Shown here piece by piece: positions 1 to 10,199 of a stretch of 64,000 bases of DNA. The notes under the pieces were generated by a model. That model saw nothing but the letters and a program-made list of their open reading frames with translations, searched no databases and was not told where the DNA came from. The translations under genes were made by a program, and so were the position numbers. How positions within the stretch are numbered: the stretch's first letter is position 1; each line of letters starts with the position of its first letter. Source of the DNA: Chalara sp. BL73 (taxonomy: Eukaryota > Ascomycota > Leotiomycetes > Helotiales); the NCBI GenBank assembly GCA_918026815.1, contig CAKJVC010000065.1, positions 434,001 to 498,000 on the forward strand, in the 5' to 3' direction.

Positions 1-605
1 TAGCAAGGGCGAGACATTCAACCCTCTTAAGGTGAGTACTCTTTGGTAGACAAAATCATGGCATACGTCACTAATACTTCTTAGGCTCATCCAGTCACTG
101 TTTCAGAACTTAATAGTGTGGCAAAATGGCAAGGATTACCTAAAGACTGGTCCAAGCCAGGGGATATTCTGACTGTTCGCTTCGGGTGGATTGAAGCTTT
201 TTCGGGGCTCGAGAAAGCCCAAAGAGAGGCAATGTCCATCGAGGCTGGCGAGTATATCGGATTAGTTGCGAACCATGAATCTGCCGAGTGGCTGTGGGAG
301 AAGAAATTGGCTATGGTAGGAGGTGACAACCCAGCCTTCGAGGAGGATCCATTGATTAGAGTTATCGATGGCAAGATCAGGAGCCTTCATCAAATCATGG
401 TTGCTGGTATGTCTTCACGAATTTGCACTGGCAAGAAAACTAACATCACATAGGCTGGGGTCGGCACATTCTTGAGTACCTGGATCTGGAGCAACTTGCC
501 CTAGCTTTGCAAAAAGCTAGTAGATCTACTTTCTTCATAACGATCCAGCCATTGAATGTCAGTGGAGGGGTTGCTTCACCGCCAAATGCAATGGCTATCA
601 TATAA
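1..605 (+). CDS. Cyclase-family protein (kynurenine formamidase-like), 3' part
   Basis: Partial gene cut by the left window edge. Exons read 1-31, 85-406 and 454-605, with GT-AG introns 32-84 and 407-453; the phases agree and the frame stays open to TAA at 603-605. The joined protein has the C-terminal half of the fungal putative cyclase family (PF04199): a GDILTVRFGW segment, a NPAFEEDPLIR segment, then AGWGRHILEYLDLEQLA and PLNVSGGVASPPNAMAII at the end. The metal-binding N-terminal motif would lie left of the window. Family members are metal-dependent hydrolases acting on cyclic or formylated small molecules; the substrate cannot be inferred here. No lesion is visible in the part seen. Confidence 0.85.
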
Positions 606-1501
606 CAGGCACTCAGCGGTTTTGGTGTTTGGATATATAAGAGCTAATGCGTGGATCTAAAATTTTGTTAACGCCGACTTAAATGATCCTCTCAATTTGT
701 TCTTCACAATCATGTTCCTGAGCCATCTATTATAGAAGTCAATACCGCAGCTGTTCTTGTCATATGCCTTCCGTACATACTTCTAAGCCTACGCCGTGAG
801 TCCTCGAGTTGGTCGCCCTCGCCTTCTTCCAAGGATCATGTAGGAAGTGTGGACGCTCAGACCGGAGATAATCGAGATATAACGTGGTTGCCACGTACTT
901 GGTGCCAAATCCGGGATCCGCTTCGTCTCCAGGACAGTAATGTTGTCATCATCCCGACATTTCGTGCACCCAGGGACACCCTGGACGGAAATGCAACTTT
1001 GCCGGTCCCCGAAAATCAGGGTTTAGAGATCTAGAGTCTTACCTTACAGATACCATCCAAAGCTAGTTCGATTGGAAGGTGTCTCGCACTCTATGCGGGC
1101 TCTCTGAGAACCTCAGTAGGACAAACAGGACAGGCTTTGGTCAAAAGCCGAACACGATGATATTCTTTGAAAGAAAGCAAAATCTCGGAACTTTTACTAG
1201 GAAGTTCCTCACGGTTCCAGGTAAGAAATCTACCAGATGTTTCGCTCCTCGTTGCGGAGTCAATGACATCCACTATCCCATTCACGCCGTCACGAACGGC
1301 CAGCGGAGCCTCTGATAGACCGGAGCTTTGCGCTGCATGGTTGCCCAGCTTGTTGAAGATTAGATCAAATAGGACTAAAAAGGTGGATTTGGCTGAACGA
1401 ACGTCGGTTTGTAACTGTCGGAATACCCGGGTCATAGATATTGCCTATAATTTAACCTGAGGGCACGTACGCATGTGTTCATGCGTAATGCTCGTTGAGG
1501 T
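606..1501. other. Intergenic; no recognisable gene
   Basis: A minus-strand reading frame of 114 codons at 1091-1435 has a plausible amphipathic composition, but I recognise no family and see no splice partners. The rest shows no repeat or gene that I can support. Confidence 0.4.
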
Positions 1502-1841
1502 TGTTGGATAAGTCTTAATTGATTCTAAGCTACGTGTCGCGAAGAGGTTGTAGGTGTTCAAATAGAAAGAGTCACGTGGCCTTTAGAGAGTATAGGGCAA
1601 ACGAGTATTAATTGCTGAAGGTTATTAAACCTAAGCTACAGGAGAGGATCCCTCTACTTATAGAGGTGTGATACTCACAGTAGCCACCACACTAATACCC
1701 ACTGTTGCCTACTGATGCCTACAGGTGCCTACAGGTGCCTACAATAGACTTTAGGTATGGTCCTTAGACCTAACCTGTTCAACAGTAGGTCCCGAAAGGG
1801 ACCCACAACTCTTCACGTGACTAGTTACATGCGTTCCAACA
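1502..1841 (+). repeat. LTR family B copy, interrupted by LTR-A
   Basis: Family B has ends of the form TGTTGGA...TTCCAACA and about 185 bp in fuller copies (57249-57434). Here about 105 bp of it is split by the LTR-A copy at 1555-1784. Once that copy and one target duplicate are removed, the flanks form a hairpin around GGTCCCGAAAGGGACC. I found no target duplication for the outer copy. Confidence 0.6.
1555..1784 (+). repeat. Solo LTR, family A
   Basis: Starts TGTTCAAATAG and ends CCTGTTCAACA (TG...CA). It is flanked by a perfect 5-bp duplication GTAGG at 1550-1554 and 1785-1789. The same sequence recurs at 3068-3283, about 8590-8737, 25986-26252 and 63142-63401. No internal retrotransposon domains are next to any copy, so all are solo LTRs or fragments. 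Confidence 0.85.
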
Positions 1842-2256
1842 GTAACCACCCCGGGTCGATGCTGAAAAACACGAGGCCAGGGTTCTCAAAGTGTATCCTC
1901 CTCGTTACGAAGTTGAAGGGGCCTTGGACGAGCCGTACGCGGTGTTTTCGACCTTTAGTTTATCCATGAACCCAAGACTTCCAGCACCCGAGGACATAGT
2001 GACGAATTTTAGGCAGAACAGTCCGTATCTCGCACAGCTGCAGCAACAATGTGATGCGGCCTGGAGATGTAGGTCTCAAAAATGATTCTTCCGATGCCTG
2101 TGCCGTATGCTTGGTAGACGGACAAAATTTAGGTTGAGGAGGACAAGATACCCACCTCTATTGCAGCCCGTAATGAGGACGTGTGTGATGCTTGCCATGG
2201 TTCTTGGTTGGCGTTCTTTACAAAGAGCGGGGTGTGGTTGTCTGTTGGAGAAGGTA
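1842..2256 (+). pseudogene. Frameshifted remnant of an unrecognised Cys-rich protein
   Basis: A codon-like stretch from about 1860 includes VYPPRYEVEGALDEPYAVF and MNPRLPAPEDIVTNFRQN. It continues in another frame as DSSDACAVCLVDGQNL and in a third as ARNEDVCDACHGSWLAFFT, ending near a possible donor at 2251. Two CxxC pairs suggest a zinc-binding segment. At least two single-base frame changes separate the pieces, and TAA lies directly after the LTR-B end, so the upstream part was probably displaced by the LTR. Family unknown. Confidence 0.45.
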
Positions 2257-2805
2257 TGCATTGTTCGAACACAACTTTTTTTTCTTCGTCTCAGGGTCGG
2301 TTAGTAAGCTCACTGCTTCTACTCAGGCGCTAATCACTCTCGGCTTACCCTCTCCTCACCCAGCTCACCTGGGCAGCTTGAGCAACCTGAGCTGTCCTGA
2401 GCAGCCCCTGAGCAGCACCCACTACTTACTCACGCATTTGATCTCCAATCAGGCTGGATATAGACTAGGGCTTTTTTATTTCATTTTGTCGAGTTTTAGC
2501 GATGATCCCTGAGGAGCCCAAACAGGTTCCCGAGGGTCCCGAACTGGACCCTCATGAAAACGAAGATCCACGTTAAGTCATGGGTAATCGTCTGCGGCGG
2601 TGGAGCATGAAGGTCTCATTCAAGGAAAGAGATTTGCTGCTGTTTTCTATAAACCCTCTTCCTGTCTGTTTACAACCTGAATTCTTCCTTCCCAACTCGA
2701 CTACAAGGCTCTTTCCAATCTCTTTTTCCAAACAATACCACATATTCTACATCACTTTAATTATCTTTATTTGTTTACTCTGCTCTCACTGTTGCATGAC
2801 TCTTC
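2257..2805. other. Low-information stretch, no gene supported
   Basis: Contains a short open frame at 2502-2576 rich in Pro and Glu, and pyrimidine-rich sequence before the ankyrin scrap. Nothing is recognised with confidence. Confidence 0.3.
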
Positions 2806-3004
2806 ACGATGCCAAAGCCCAAGGCGAAGTCTGCTGCAATGCACTCCAAACAGCTTCCAGTAAAGGCTACGAGGCAATTGTAGTATTATTGCTCGAGAAA
2901 GGGGCCGATGTAAACGCCCAGAGCAGAGCCTGCTGCAATGCACTCCAAGCAGATTCCGGTAAAGGCTATGAAGCGATTGCAGCATTGCTGCTCGAGAAAG
3001 GGTA
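2806..3004 (+). pseudogene. Ankyrin-repeat fragment
   Basis: About two ankyrin units are legible: NALQTASSKGYEAIVVLLL, EKGADVNAQSRACCNALQA and SGKGYEAIAALLLEKG. These match the fungal NLR-type ankyrin consensus (GNALQAAS..GHE.VV.LLLEKGADVNAQ), with Cys replacing the usual Tyr and Gly of YGN. The frame stops at TAA right after EKG and an LTR-A copy follows within 70 bp. The 5' extension in the same frame has no ankyrin character. This is a scrap of a longer ankyrin protein, probably an NLR C-terminus. Confidence 0.65.
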
Positions 3005-3067
3005 AACATTACTTAAAAAGAGGGCCGCGATTCGGATGAGGTGATTGGTGGCTAACATGGGCTGATT

Positions 3068-3283
3068 TGTTCAAATAGAGAAAGTCACGTGGCCTTCAGA
3101 GAGTATAGGGCAAACAAGTATCAATTGCTGAAGGTTATAGAACTCAAACTACAGGAGAGAATCCTTCTACTTATAGGCGTGATACCCACATGTCAACACA
3201 CTGATGCCTACCGGTGCCTACAAGTGCCTACAGGTGCCTACAATAGACTTTAGGCATGGTCCTTAGACCTAACCTGTTCAACA
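3068..3283 (+). repeat. Solo LTR, family A
   Basis: TGTTCAAATAG start and TTCAACA end, highly similar to 1555-1784. Flanking pentamers are TGATT and TGGTT, a target duplication with one mismatch, which suggests an older insertion. Confidence 0.75.
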
Positions 3284-4000
3284 TGGTTCACGACTAATAA
3301 ATTAGTGATAGACTAAATAATTCGTTAGGGAGGTTGCACATATCTAGGAGAATAGGAGGAGCCAGAGTTTAACTTTCTTCACTATACACACATACCCAAT
3401 TGACCATGCACCGGGCATCGAGAAGTCTGCGACTGTTAAGAGCCCCTATCCTCGACTCTGGGTTAACGACTCTCTCATACAGCAATTCGGGCACCGGAAC
3501 ACACTATGATGACGAGGTCCAAAGGCACCGCCCTCCCACGGTCGCCTGCCACGCGAAAAATTAGTTTAATTCGAAGACGCGTTGTCGAGCTGGGTTCGGC
3601 AGCAAACGGAAAAGGAGCAGGATCAGATAGAGCTTCTGATCTCGCTGGACAGGACATTGCCACACGCAATGGTATGTTTGAAAGGACGGGTATCTTGCTC
3701 GATTGAGGCGTATTCAGCTACTAGACATAGCCAAGTTAGCCTGCGACACGATGTCGAGCGCCAGCGCGGCGTCAGTAATCATCCGAATTCAATTGGGGCG
3801 GGGGAAAATTTCAACTGCTCTGGCTGCAGCTACAACAATAAGAAGGTGAGACTGGCAAACACTCATATAAGGTATGCTGAAATAATAGATCTTCAGAGTT
3901 GCGAAGCGAGCGAACACTAACTTAAACTAAACTCTTCTTACAATGCAAAGCTTTTGTATCTCCACACCTGCGCTAACACCGCAGCAATCCTGGCAGGATA
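3284..4000. other. Short open frames, no recognised gene
   Basis: An ATG at 3406 opens 52 codons ending at TAG. A second stretch near 3568-3669, reading ALSSWVRQQTEKEQDQIELL, precedes a GTATGT donor-like site. These may be exons of a degraded gene, but I cannot assign a family. Confidence 0.3.
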
Positions 4001-5179
4001 TCAATCCTCCGCGGCGTGAAAGGATGACCCCTCCCCAACTCCTTCTCCCTCCTGTCTAGCTCCCATCAGTTCCTCTGCTCCACCCCCGGATTTCGCTTCC
4101 GCTTCGAGGACAACGTTGAGGCTATCTTCGACGGCTAAAGTATCGGGATCGTCGGGTCCTAACAAAGCTTTTTCCCCTTCCAACGCCCTTCTGTACCAAG
4201 ACTTCGCTTCGGGATGCTTATTTGGTCGTTGTAGTACGTATCAAGACTCCTCATGCTCTCTAGGGTGCTGTTATTGGCAATTCCTAGCACTCTTTCCCTT
4301 GATTCAAACTCTTCCCTTCTCAATTCTTCAGACTCCTTGTCCCTCCCTTGCAGCTGGAGAACATACGCAAGCTCTCCCTTGGTTGCTAGAGTGGCGGTGT
4401 CATCCTGGCCTAATTGAGTCGTCCTACCCTCCAACACGTTCTTGAAGATCTCCTCGGATTCCTTGTATTTGCGCATGTTTCTGAGAACAACAGCCTGGCT
4501 GTGGCGCTTCCTCAGTGTATCTAGATGTGTTGGTCCAAGCTTGATTTCACTCCGTGTCGCTGCGTCCTCGGTCAATTCCTCAGATTCAGGGTATTGACCC
4601 AAAAGTTGTAACACATGCCAGTAACTGCCCGAATGATTTTGGCGGCGATAAAACCGAGACACGGACTTCTTGCGCCCCGGTGGGGAGTGGCGAAGAAAAC
4701 AATGCCTCTCCTTTAGACATCTAGTAACGGGACAGGAAATATATGTTAAATAACTTACGTGGACATTCTAATTTCTTCGAAATTCTTTCCATCCAACACA
4801 AGCGCTTGCTTTACGACAAGACCTCCGAGGCTATGACAAATGAATATTAATGGCCGGTATTTATCTTTCTGTACTTATTTAGACTACATGAAGCAAATTT
4901 CCATCGTAATCTCACCTCTCGGCGCAGCAGCAACCAGTTCATTAGTGCTTCCGCATGCTCTGAGACATTTGCTGCCCCTGCCCTCCAAGCAATGTTCGAA
5001 TTGTACTTAAACATCAAAATGCGGCAATCCGGGAACGTTTTCGGAAGTAGGTGTCTCAGCAAGGAAACTCCATCCCCATTCGACCTTGCTGTCCAGGTGT
5101 TTTCAGCATGGTGCAGATCGCCCCAGATGTTAAGGCCATGGACAGCCACGATACTGCAATCATTAGCAACGATTTTCAT
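4001..5179 (-). pseudogene. NLR-like relic: DUF676 hydrolase joined to TPR, no NB-ARC
   Basis: Exon 5179-4916 encodes IVAVHGLNIWGDLHHAENTW. A GT-AG intron leads to 4868-4759, with RPLIFICHSLGGLVVKQALV containing the catalytic-serine motif of DUF676 alpha/beta-hydrolases, the N-terminal domain of many fungal NLRs. Downstream, 4671-4183 is TPR_12/kinesin-light-chain-like: LGPTHLDTLRKRHSQAVVLR, then GQDDTATLATKGELAYVLQL. A -1 type frame change near 4180 moves to the frame with LGPDDPDTLAVEDSLNVVLE, ending at 4001. The 38-bp gap at 4758-4721 could be an intron, but no nucleotide-binding domain is present. The order hydrolase-TPR is normal for a family member; loss of NB-ARC plus the frameshift makes it a relic. 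Confidence 0.7.
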
Positions 5180-5286
5180 ATCTTATTGAGAATACAGCTA
5201 TAGCATACTCAAATTTCGCGTCTTTAGGACTTGGGGTGATTTTCAAGGGATCTTGCTCACGTTCGCTTTTGAGTTCCTTTAGTGCT

Positions 5287-5470
5287 TGTTGGTTTAAGTG
5301 TCTTACCTTCCACGGGGCAAAAGGCGCAGCTCTACTTTGTAGGCCACGCTCTTGCTCTTGATGGATATGGTAATGATTGTTGATTGTTCTACTAAGATTC
5401 TACTCTACGGCTATGGAAGTGTGCGGGCATGCCCCGCATGTCACGTGCCGACATGGACGATATACCGACA
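5287..5470 (+). repeat. LTR family B copy
   Basis: TGTTGG start and ACCGACA end, about 184 bp. It shares the CACGGGGCAAAAGGCG core and GCCACGCTCTTGCT segment with the copies at 53025-53190 and 57249-57434. No target duplication seen. Confidence 0.55.
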
Positions 5471-5690
5471 GTATCACTCTCTGTGATACTTCCGTATTGA
5501 TGACTTGCAATTGCTTAAGTCGGTTACCCATGGGGCACGTAGCACCACTATTTCAGCGCAGTGCTATATATGCTCGTTGCAGGTGGTTGACTTGTTCTTG
5601 ATTCATTCTAAGTGCTAATCTACGTACGAGAGCTATAATACATCCGTGTGGTCCGTGCGTCTCGGTGTGCTATTCACCCATACCAACACT
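5471..5690 (+). repeat. LTR-like family C copy
   Basis: About 220 bp nearly co-linear with 39170-39395: both contain ACTTGCAATTGCTTAAGTCG, GGGGCACGTAGCACC and GTGGTTGACTTGTTCTTG, and end in a TACCAA motif. Ends are approximate. Confidence 0.65.
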
Positions 5691-5996
5691 TACAAATTGT
5701 CACGACACGCGCTGTGGATCTACAGATACAGAGGGCAACGGTGGTATCATACGAGAATCTATAACTAAGGAAGGAAGAAGAGCTCGGAGAGCTCGGCTAA
5801 TATAGGTCACGTCTGCTTCAGAGCACGGGACGTGACAGCAACCCGGATCTCTCCTAACACGATATTCCGCTACCAGAGACATAAATAAGGTCATCAGTAA
5901 GGCGTAACTCATTAGAATAAAAGTGTCAAATCGGCGACATACTCCACAATTCGCTATTGTGACTCATAACCTAAGCGCGTAAGGCACATTGGGACT

Positions 5997-6261
5997 TGTC
6001 ACGGCCTGGCCCCATTTCGAGCTTGGTAGAACTTGGCCCCTGTTTCCACAGGGCTCGGCATCCCAGAGCTTGGCAACCGACCCTACAGGGCTCGCTTAAA
6101 CTGGCCCCTGCCCAGCCTCCTGTATATAAAGTACTGCTCTCCTTCCCTTCTTCTGCCTGTAGCTTGTTATCTTAGTTATAACAATTGATAGTTGTTCATA
6201 CCTCTGAGTCCTTCTACCTAGATCTACGGATCGAGATCCCTGTTCAGCTTGAGTTGTTACA
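5997..6261 (+). repeat. LTR family D copy
   Basis: Starts TGTCACGGCC and ends GAGTTGTTACA, with a TATATAAAG box at about 6123. Other copies: 7548-8011, about 8738-8835, 29383-29672, 50525-50746 and 61071-61558. It abuts a LINE RNase H fragment on its right side. No target duplication is visible, so one side was probably lost. Confidence 0.75.
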
Positions 6262-6600
6262 AGTGCGGCTTCTTGGTTGTCGAGGCAAATCCAGATGTCT
6301 GAAGCACAATTGGAAGCTCCTTGCGAAATAGCTCTTTTAATACCAGCTACCGCCGCTTTGGCTTCCGCATCGAAAACTTCGACTCGGTTACCGTAAGAAA
6401 TTGAAGCTTCGGCGATTTTGTAGCCGCATTAGAAAGCTACATAGCCTCCGCCTGCGTTGTCTGATTCGAGTTTTGATCCGTCCGAGTAAACTATAATGTC
6501 ATTAAACGGAATCGAGTCCAAGAAGTTTCGGGATAGAGTTGCGGCTTCTTTGCGGGTAAGATTGGGGAGTTCTAAGTACAAAGGAAACCTATCGCGTAAT
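6262..6600 (-). pseudogene. LINE (Tad/I-like) RNase H fragment
   Basis: Minus-strand translation gives IVYSDGSKLESDNAGGGYVAF, an in-frame TAG, CGYKIAEASISYGNRVEVFD and then AEAKAAVAGIKRAISQGA and IWICLDNQEAAL. This is the RNase H domain of fungal non-LTR retrotransposons: the DGS aspartate, the FDAEA acidic motif and the CLDN aspartate are visible. It is cut at its downstream side by the LTR-D copy and upstream by unrelated HET debris. One stop codon confirms decay. Confidence 0.7.
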
Positions 6601-6689
6601 ATAAAGCTTCCCGCACGTGATGACTAGGCGCGTAGAGGTCACCGCCAAGAGGCGGTGAGCTTAAGCGAGTTTCGCCTTGGCGATTCAGG

Positions 6690-7447
6690 AGCGCTGCCTT
6701 ACATAATAACATCATAAAAGTGCTCACTTATCCTGTAAAGGACAAGCTTGTTGCTCTATCAGCGATAGTGAGTCGTGTAGCTGTGGCTCTTAGCGATGTT
6801 TATATCGCAGGCCATTTCTTGCAAACATTGCCTCACAGTCTAAATGTGGGAATATATTCCACAGATTAACTTTCCAAAACCACTTCGTCGGCCCAATCGT
6901 TTTAAACAAGACGGAGAGTCAAGAGAACCTTGTCCAATTTTTTCGTGGAGCTGGGAATTCGTAGATGGAGACTTAGACTTTAGGTTTTGTAACATCGCTC
7001 TAAAAAAAATATACTTTTGCAACACTTAATGGATACACACTCGAACTAGCTTCAAAAAGCGATCCATTTGGAGAAGTCATTTATGTATCGTTGCAACTGA
7101 CAGGAATGGTTTCCAAATTCTATCACGAACGCTCTTTTACTGCAACGAGGGTCTGGAATTTCCAAGAATACAGATTAGTCACCAATGTTGATAATCCTCA
7201 ATCTGAGAAACTCTGCAAAAATACAGTTCTCGTGCTTTTCCCTGTGCACGCCAATACATTAAATTAGCGAGGTTTAATGCTCAAGTCCGTCAACGGCGGA
7301 CAACTTGGCTGCTGCGTCCGCATTGGCACTTTTCTGTTTGACTTATCCGACGCCGTTGAACTGGAGGACTAGGCAAAGGAGCGTAAAGTGGAAGAAAGCT
7401 TCCGAAGCCTGTTCAATCCCGAAATGCAAATTATTGCGGTGATCTAA
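6690..7447 (+). pseudogene. HET-domain protein C-terminal relic
   Basis: Reading plus-strand frames in succession gives CALTYPVKDKLVALSAIVSR (a frame shared with HET proteins of the TYP.DKLVALSGLA type), GIYSTD, PIFSWSWEFVDGDLDF (the usual PSWSWASVDG), and GYTLELASKSDPFGEVIYVS through LVLFPVHANTLN. Several stops and frame changes interrupt it, ending near 7447. Only the C-terminal half of a HET gene is left; the HET core would have been on the side now occupied by the LINE scrap. Confidence 0.6.
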
Positions 7448-7547
7448 ATGGCAAGCTAATGGCTTGAAGCGCTTCTATATAGAGTGGTACGCGCGTGTCA
7501 GAATAGTGCGATGGGCTGACTAAGAAGCCTGGCAATTAGCTATTGTA

Positions 7548-8011
7548 TGTCACGGCCCTGGCCTTCTCTGGCTCGGAGCTCACCACCGGATGCTCCAGAG
7601 CTCGGACAGAGCACAGCACCGGACACCGCAAAGCTCGCCTCTCCTGGCCTCTGGCCAGTTCCTGTATATAGAGCACTGCTTTCCTTCCCTTCTTCTGTCC
7701 GTAGCTTGTTCTCTTAGTTATGATAATTGATAGTTGTTCACACCTCTGAGTCCTTCTATCTAGATCTACGGATCTGTCACGGTTCTAGAGATCACGTGCG
7801 CTTGGCCATGTCGCGCCACAGCTGCGAACGCTCATTGGTTCGCCTAGCTAGGACCCTGGAACTGGCCATGGTTATATGAGGGCAGTTCCAGCAGTAGTTA
7901 CACCTTTTCTCTCTAGTTTAGAATCCTCGTATTGAGACCTTACAAACAGCTATCACTGGCGCCTGTATTGGGATCGTGACAGGATCGAGATCCCTGTTCA
8001 GCTTTGTTACA
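7548..8011 (+). repeat. Solo LTR, family D, with nested LTR-E
   Basis: TGTCACGGCC start, GTTACA end, with a perfect 5-bp duplication TTGTA at 7543-7547 and 8012-8016. The copy is split by the LTR-E insertion at 7775-7981. It lies just past the HET relic. Confidence 0.9.
7775..7981 (+). repeat. Solo LTR, family E, nested in LTR-D
   Basis: Starts TGTCACGGTTCTAGAGATC and ends GGGATCGTGACA. A perfect 5-bp duplication GGATC (7770-7774, 7982-7986) proves insertion into the older LTR-D. Other copies or pieces lie at 12426-12485, 44670-44885 and 54823-55215. Confidence 0.9.
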
Positions 8012-8589
8012 TTGTAGACTTTTGACAGATAATCCTTCGGTATCGTAAAGTGTAAAGTTGTCGCAATGCGTAATGCTGTATCGTAGGTAGGTAGCAGCTA
8101 TCAGCTATTTTAACGTCTTAGTTTAGTCTCTTATGCGGCTTGCCCAAGTTGTTGACTAAGTTGTGCGTAGATATGTGCTCAGGACCCTACCTTCTTGTTC
8201 CGGCGCGCAGGGATAAACTGCGTTGGCTAGTAGAGGTTAGATTGAAACAGCCACAGGCATGCTTGCCATGCCGAGTTACACGGAATGGATTGCCTACGCT
8301 GTAATAATTATTTAGGGCATAACAAAAGCCGTCTTGTTCTGACAGGGACCCTGACAGGAATCCTTGCGTAGAGGTACCAAGCGGCGTGGCGGTGTTGTAT
8401 AAATCGACACAACATGACCTTGGGCCTTCGCTCCTGTAGAGGGCCGCCCATGATTGCCATAATAAAGGGTAGTCAGAGGGACTCCACTACGTTTGATGTG
8501 TCATCGTATGTTCGAGGCTCTCCCGGCAGGGAGATCTCTGCTAAGCCTTTACTGGCGCGGTCGCTTATAGGCATATATCTCCGGACTTT
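8012..8589. other. No recognisable feature
   Basis: No gene, repeat or RNA that I can support. Confidence 0.4.
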
Positions 8590-8737
8590 ACATGTGATAT
8601 CGCATGTGAGCGTCACATACGTGAGGTATACGTCGATTGATTCATCATCAAAGCTAGAATACGTATGCGTATGCGTATACGTATCTAGAACTTCTCCAAT
8701 AGGGTAGGTATGGTCCTTAGACCTAGCCTGTTCAACA
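8590..8737 (+). repeat. LTR family A, 3' fragment
   Basis: The 3' portion of family A, with GATTCATCATCAAAGC and the end TTAGACCTAGCCTGTTCAACA. An expanded alternating stretch GTATGCGTATGCGTATACG lies inside. It abuts an inverted LTR-D fragment. Confidence 0.65.
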
Positions 8738-8835
8738 ATCTCGATCCGTAGATCTCAGAAAAAGGGGCTCAAAGGTATGAACGACTATTGATTGTTATAA
8801 CGAAGAGTACTCAGTAGTGCAGGGAACAGCTAATT
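8738..8835 (-). repeat. LTR family D fragment (inverted)
   Basis: ATCTCGATCCGTAGATCTCA followed by GGGGCTCAAAGGTATGAACG matches the inverted 3' end of family D. The outer TGTAACAACTC end is missing at the junction with LTR-A. Confidence 0.6.
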
Positions 8836-9022
8836 GATAGTTGGCAGGCCCAAATAACGAAGTGATATTGTTGTACTATTGCTTTTCAGCTGGAGACATA
8901 TGTTCCGTTACTGAGCGGCCTATTTGTAACGTCCTTACAGAATTTAGCAATATTGAAAATTTAAGTACCGAAATCATACAATCTTGGAATTAAACCAACA
9001 CTCCCTAATGCCTCCACGGCTC

Positions 9023-9743
9023 TTAATTTATTTCGACAATAATGGTATCTTCGTCCACTGCATCCACAACCTTTGCCCTCTTTCTACCCTTGCAACATCG
9101 CGACCGCACCTTTTCATCCATTTGTCTTGGTCTTTTCCGAGGTTTTTGGGACGAAATAACATCCAGAGGGGTCACCGGAGACATCACGGCCAATCTTTCA
9201 CTCTCAGCTGTTGAGCGCACGCTTTCAAATTCCTGGAACTGCATTTAGCAGTCATAATCAATCATCCTGTGCAGTATCAAACCCACCTTTTCCACCAGTT
9301 TGGTGACTCGTTTCTCGGCCATTACTGCACTATCCTCAGGAATCAACTCTGTTTCTTCCTGGAACTCGGGGCTGATTGGGATTATCCCTGGCAAACTATT
9401 GCGTTGTTGAAAAATAAGCCGTATGTATCTTCCAAGACTGTGCATATTGTGAGTGACTGAACAACATAATATGGCGTAAGATTCACTCTTTCTCTGAGGG
9501 GTTGTCCTGGGCCGCTCTGGGCCATATCCTTTCACCATACACTTCCAAGAACCCCCACGCAGAGACATGGAGCTGCCTCGTAGAAAAATATTCGGAGCAG
9601 TAAGTGCGAAACTGCAATTCCTGATTTTGAGTGGGAAATATTGACTTAAGATTAGTTTCGTTGCTATTCATTATGATCCGTCTCTGCTGAATTAACTTAA
9701 TGGGACAAATTTTCGCAGTTGTCAAGGCGTGGCCTAAAACCAC
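9023..9743 (-). CDS. Hypothetical multi-exon gene, basic C-terminus
   Basis: Terminal exon 9238-9023 encodes FQEFESVRSTAESERLAV, then a strongly basic SSQKPRKRPRQ and KGRKRAKVVDAVDEDTIIVE, a likely nuclear-localisation region. It joins, through a 48-bp GTGGGT...GCAG intron (9286-9239), an exon reading GRYIRLIFQQRNSLPGIIPI and MAEKRVTKLVEK. Upstream coding-like sequence up to 9743 (FRTYCSEYFSTRQLHVSAWG) probably forms another exon, but I cannot fix the junction. A further minus-strand frame at 9843-10034 may be a 5' exon; its shared promoter side overlaps the divergent gene at 10200. Family unknown. Confidence 0.45.
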
Positions 9744-10199
9744 GTGGTAAATGATTGACCCAGGGATGTGCAGGTAATATTACAATCCAGTAATTTTACC
9801 GTATACCTTGGCATGGCCATTCGATTGTAAAGAGGCCAATTGTTAATCCCATATCAAGTTCTGAGCGATACCAGCAAAGAGACGCCTCGTTAAAGGTAAC
9901 AGCGAAAGCACCGTTGCCCCAAAGAAAAGGGTTTGCTCATCACTTTCTGGAGCGAGAGATTTCGATAGTTCATTGGGGGGAAGTGGTTGGTGGCCGGTCG
10001 ACCCGCCGAATTTCGGGAATCTGGACATGCGCACGGGCCCAAATTTGCTGAGTCGCGTAAAAAAGGTTATCCTGGTGCCAGCCCGTCTTTTAGCAGTTGC
10101 ACGTCATATCGCAGGAAAAGCATTCAACGGGAACCCGTTGGGCAATGCTTAAACACAGTTTCAAAACAACAGGAAGCAGTTGCATCAGTCACATCGACG

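Noticed and set aside
1091..1435. Minus-strand 114-codon frame as a gene
   Set aside because: No family, splice partner or conserved motif; kept only as a note.
9987..10199. N-terminal extension of the 10200-11264 gene
   Set aside because: The start at 9987 is an upstream open frame without protein-like features and overlaps the promoter side of the divergent gene; ATG 10200 is preferred.
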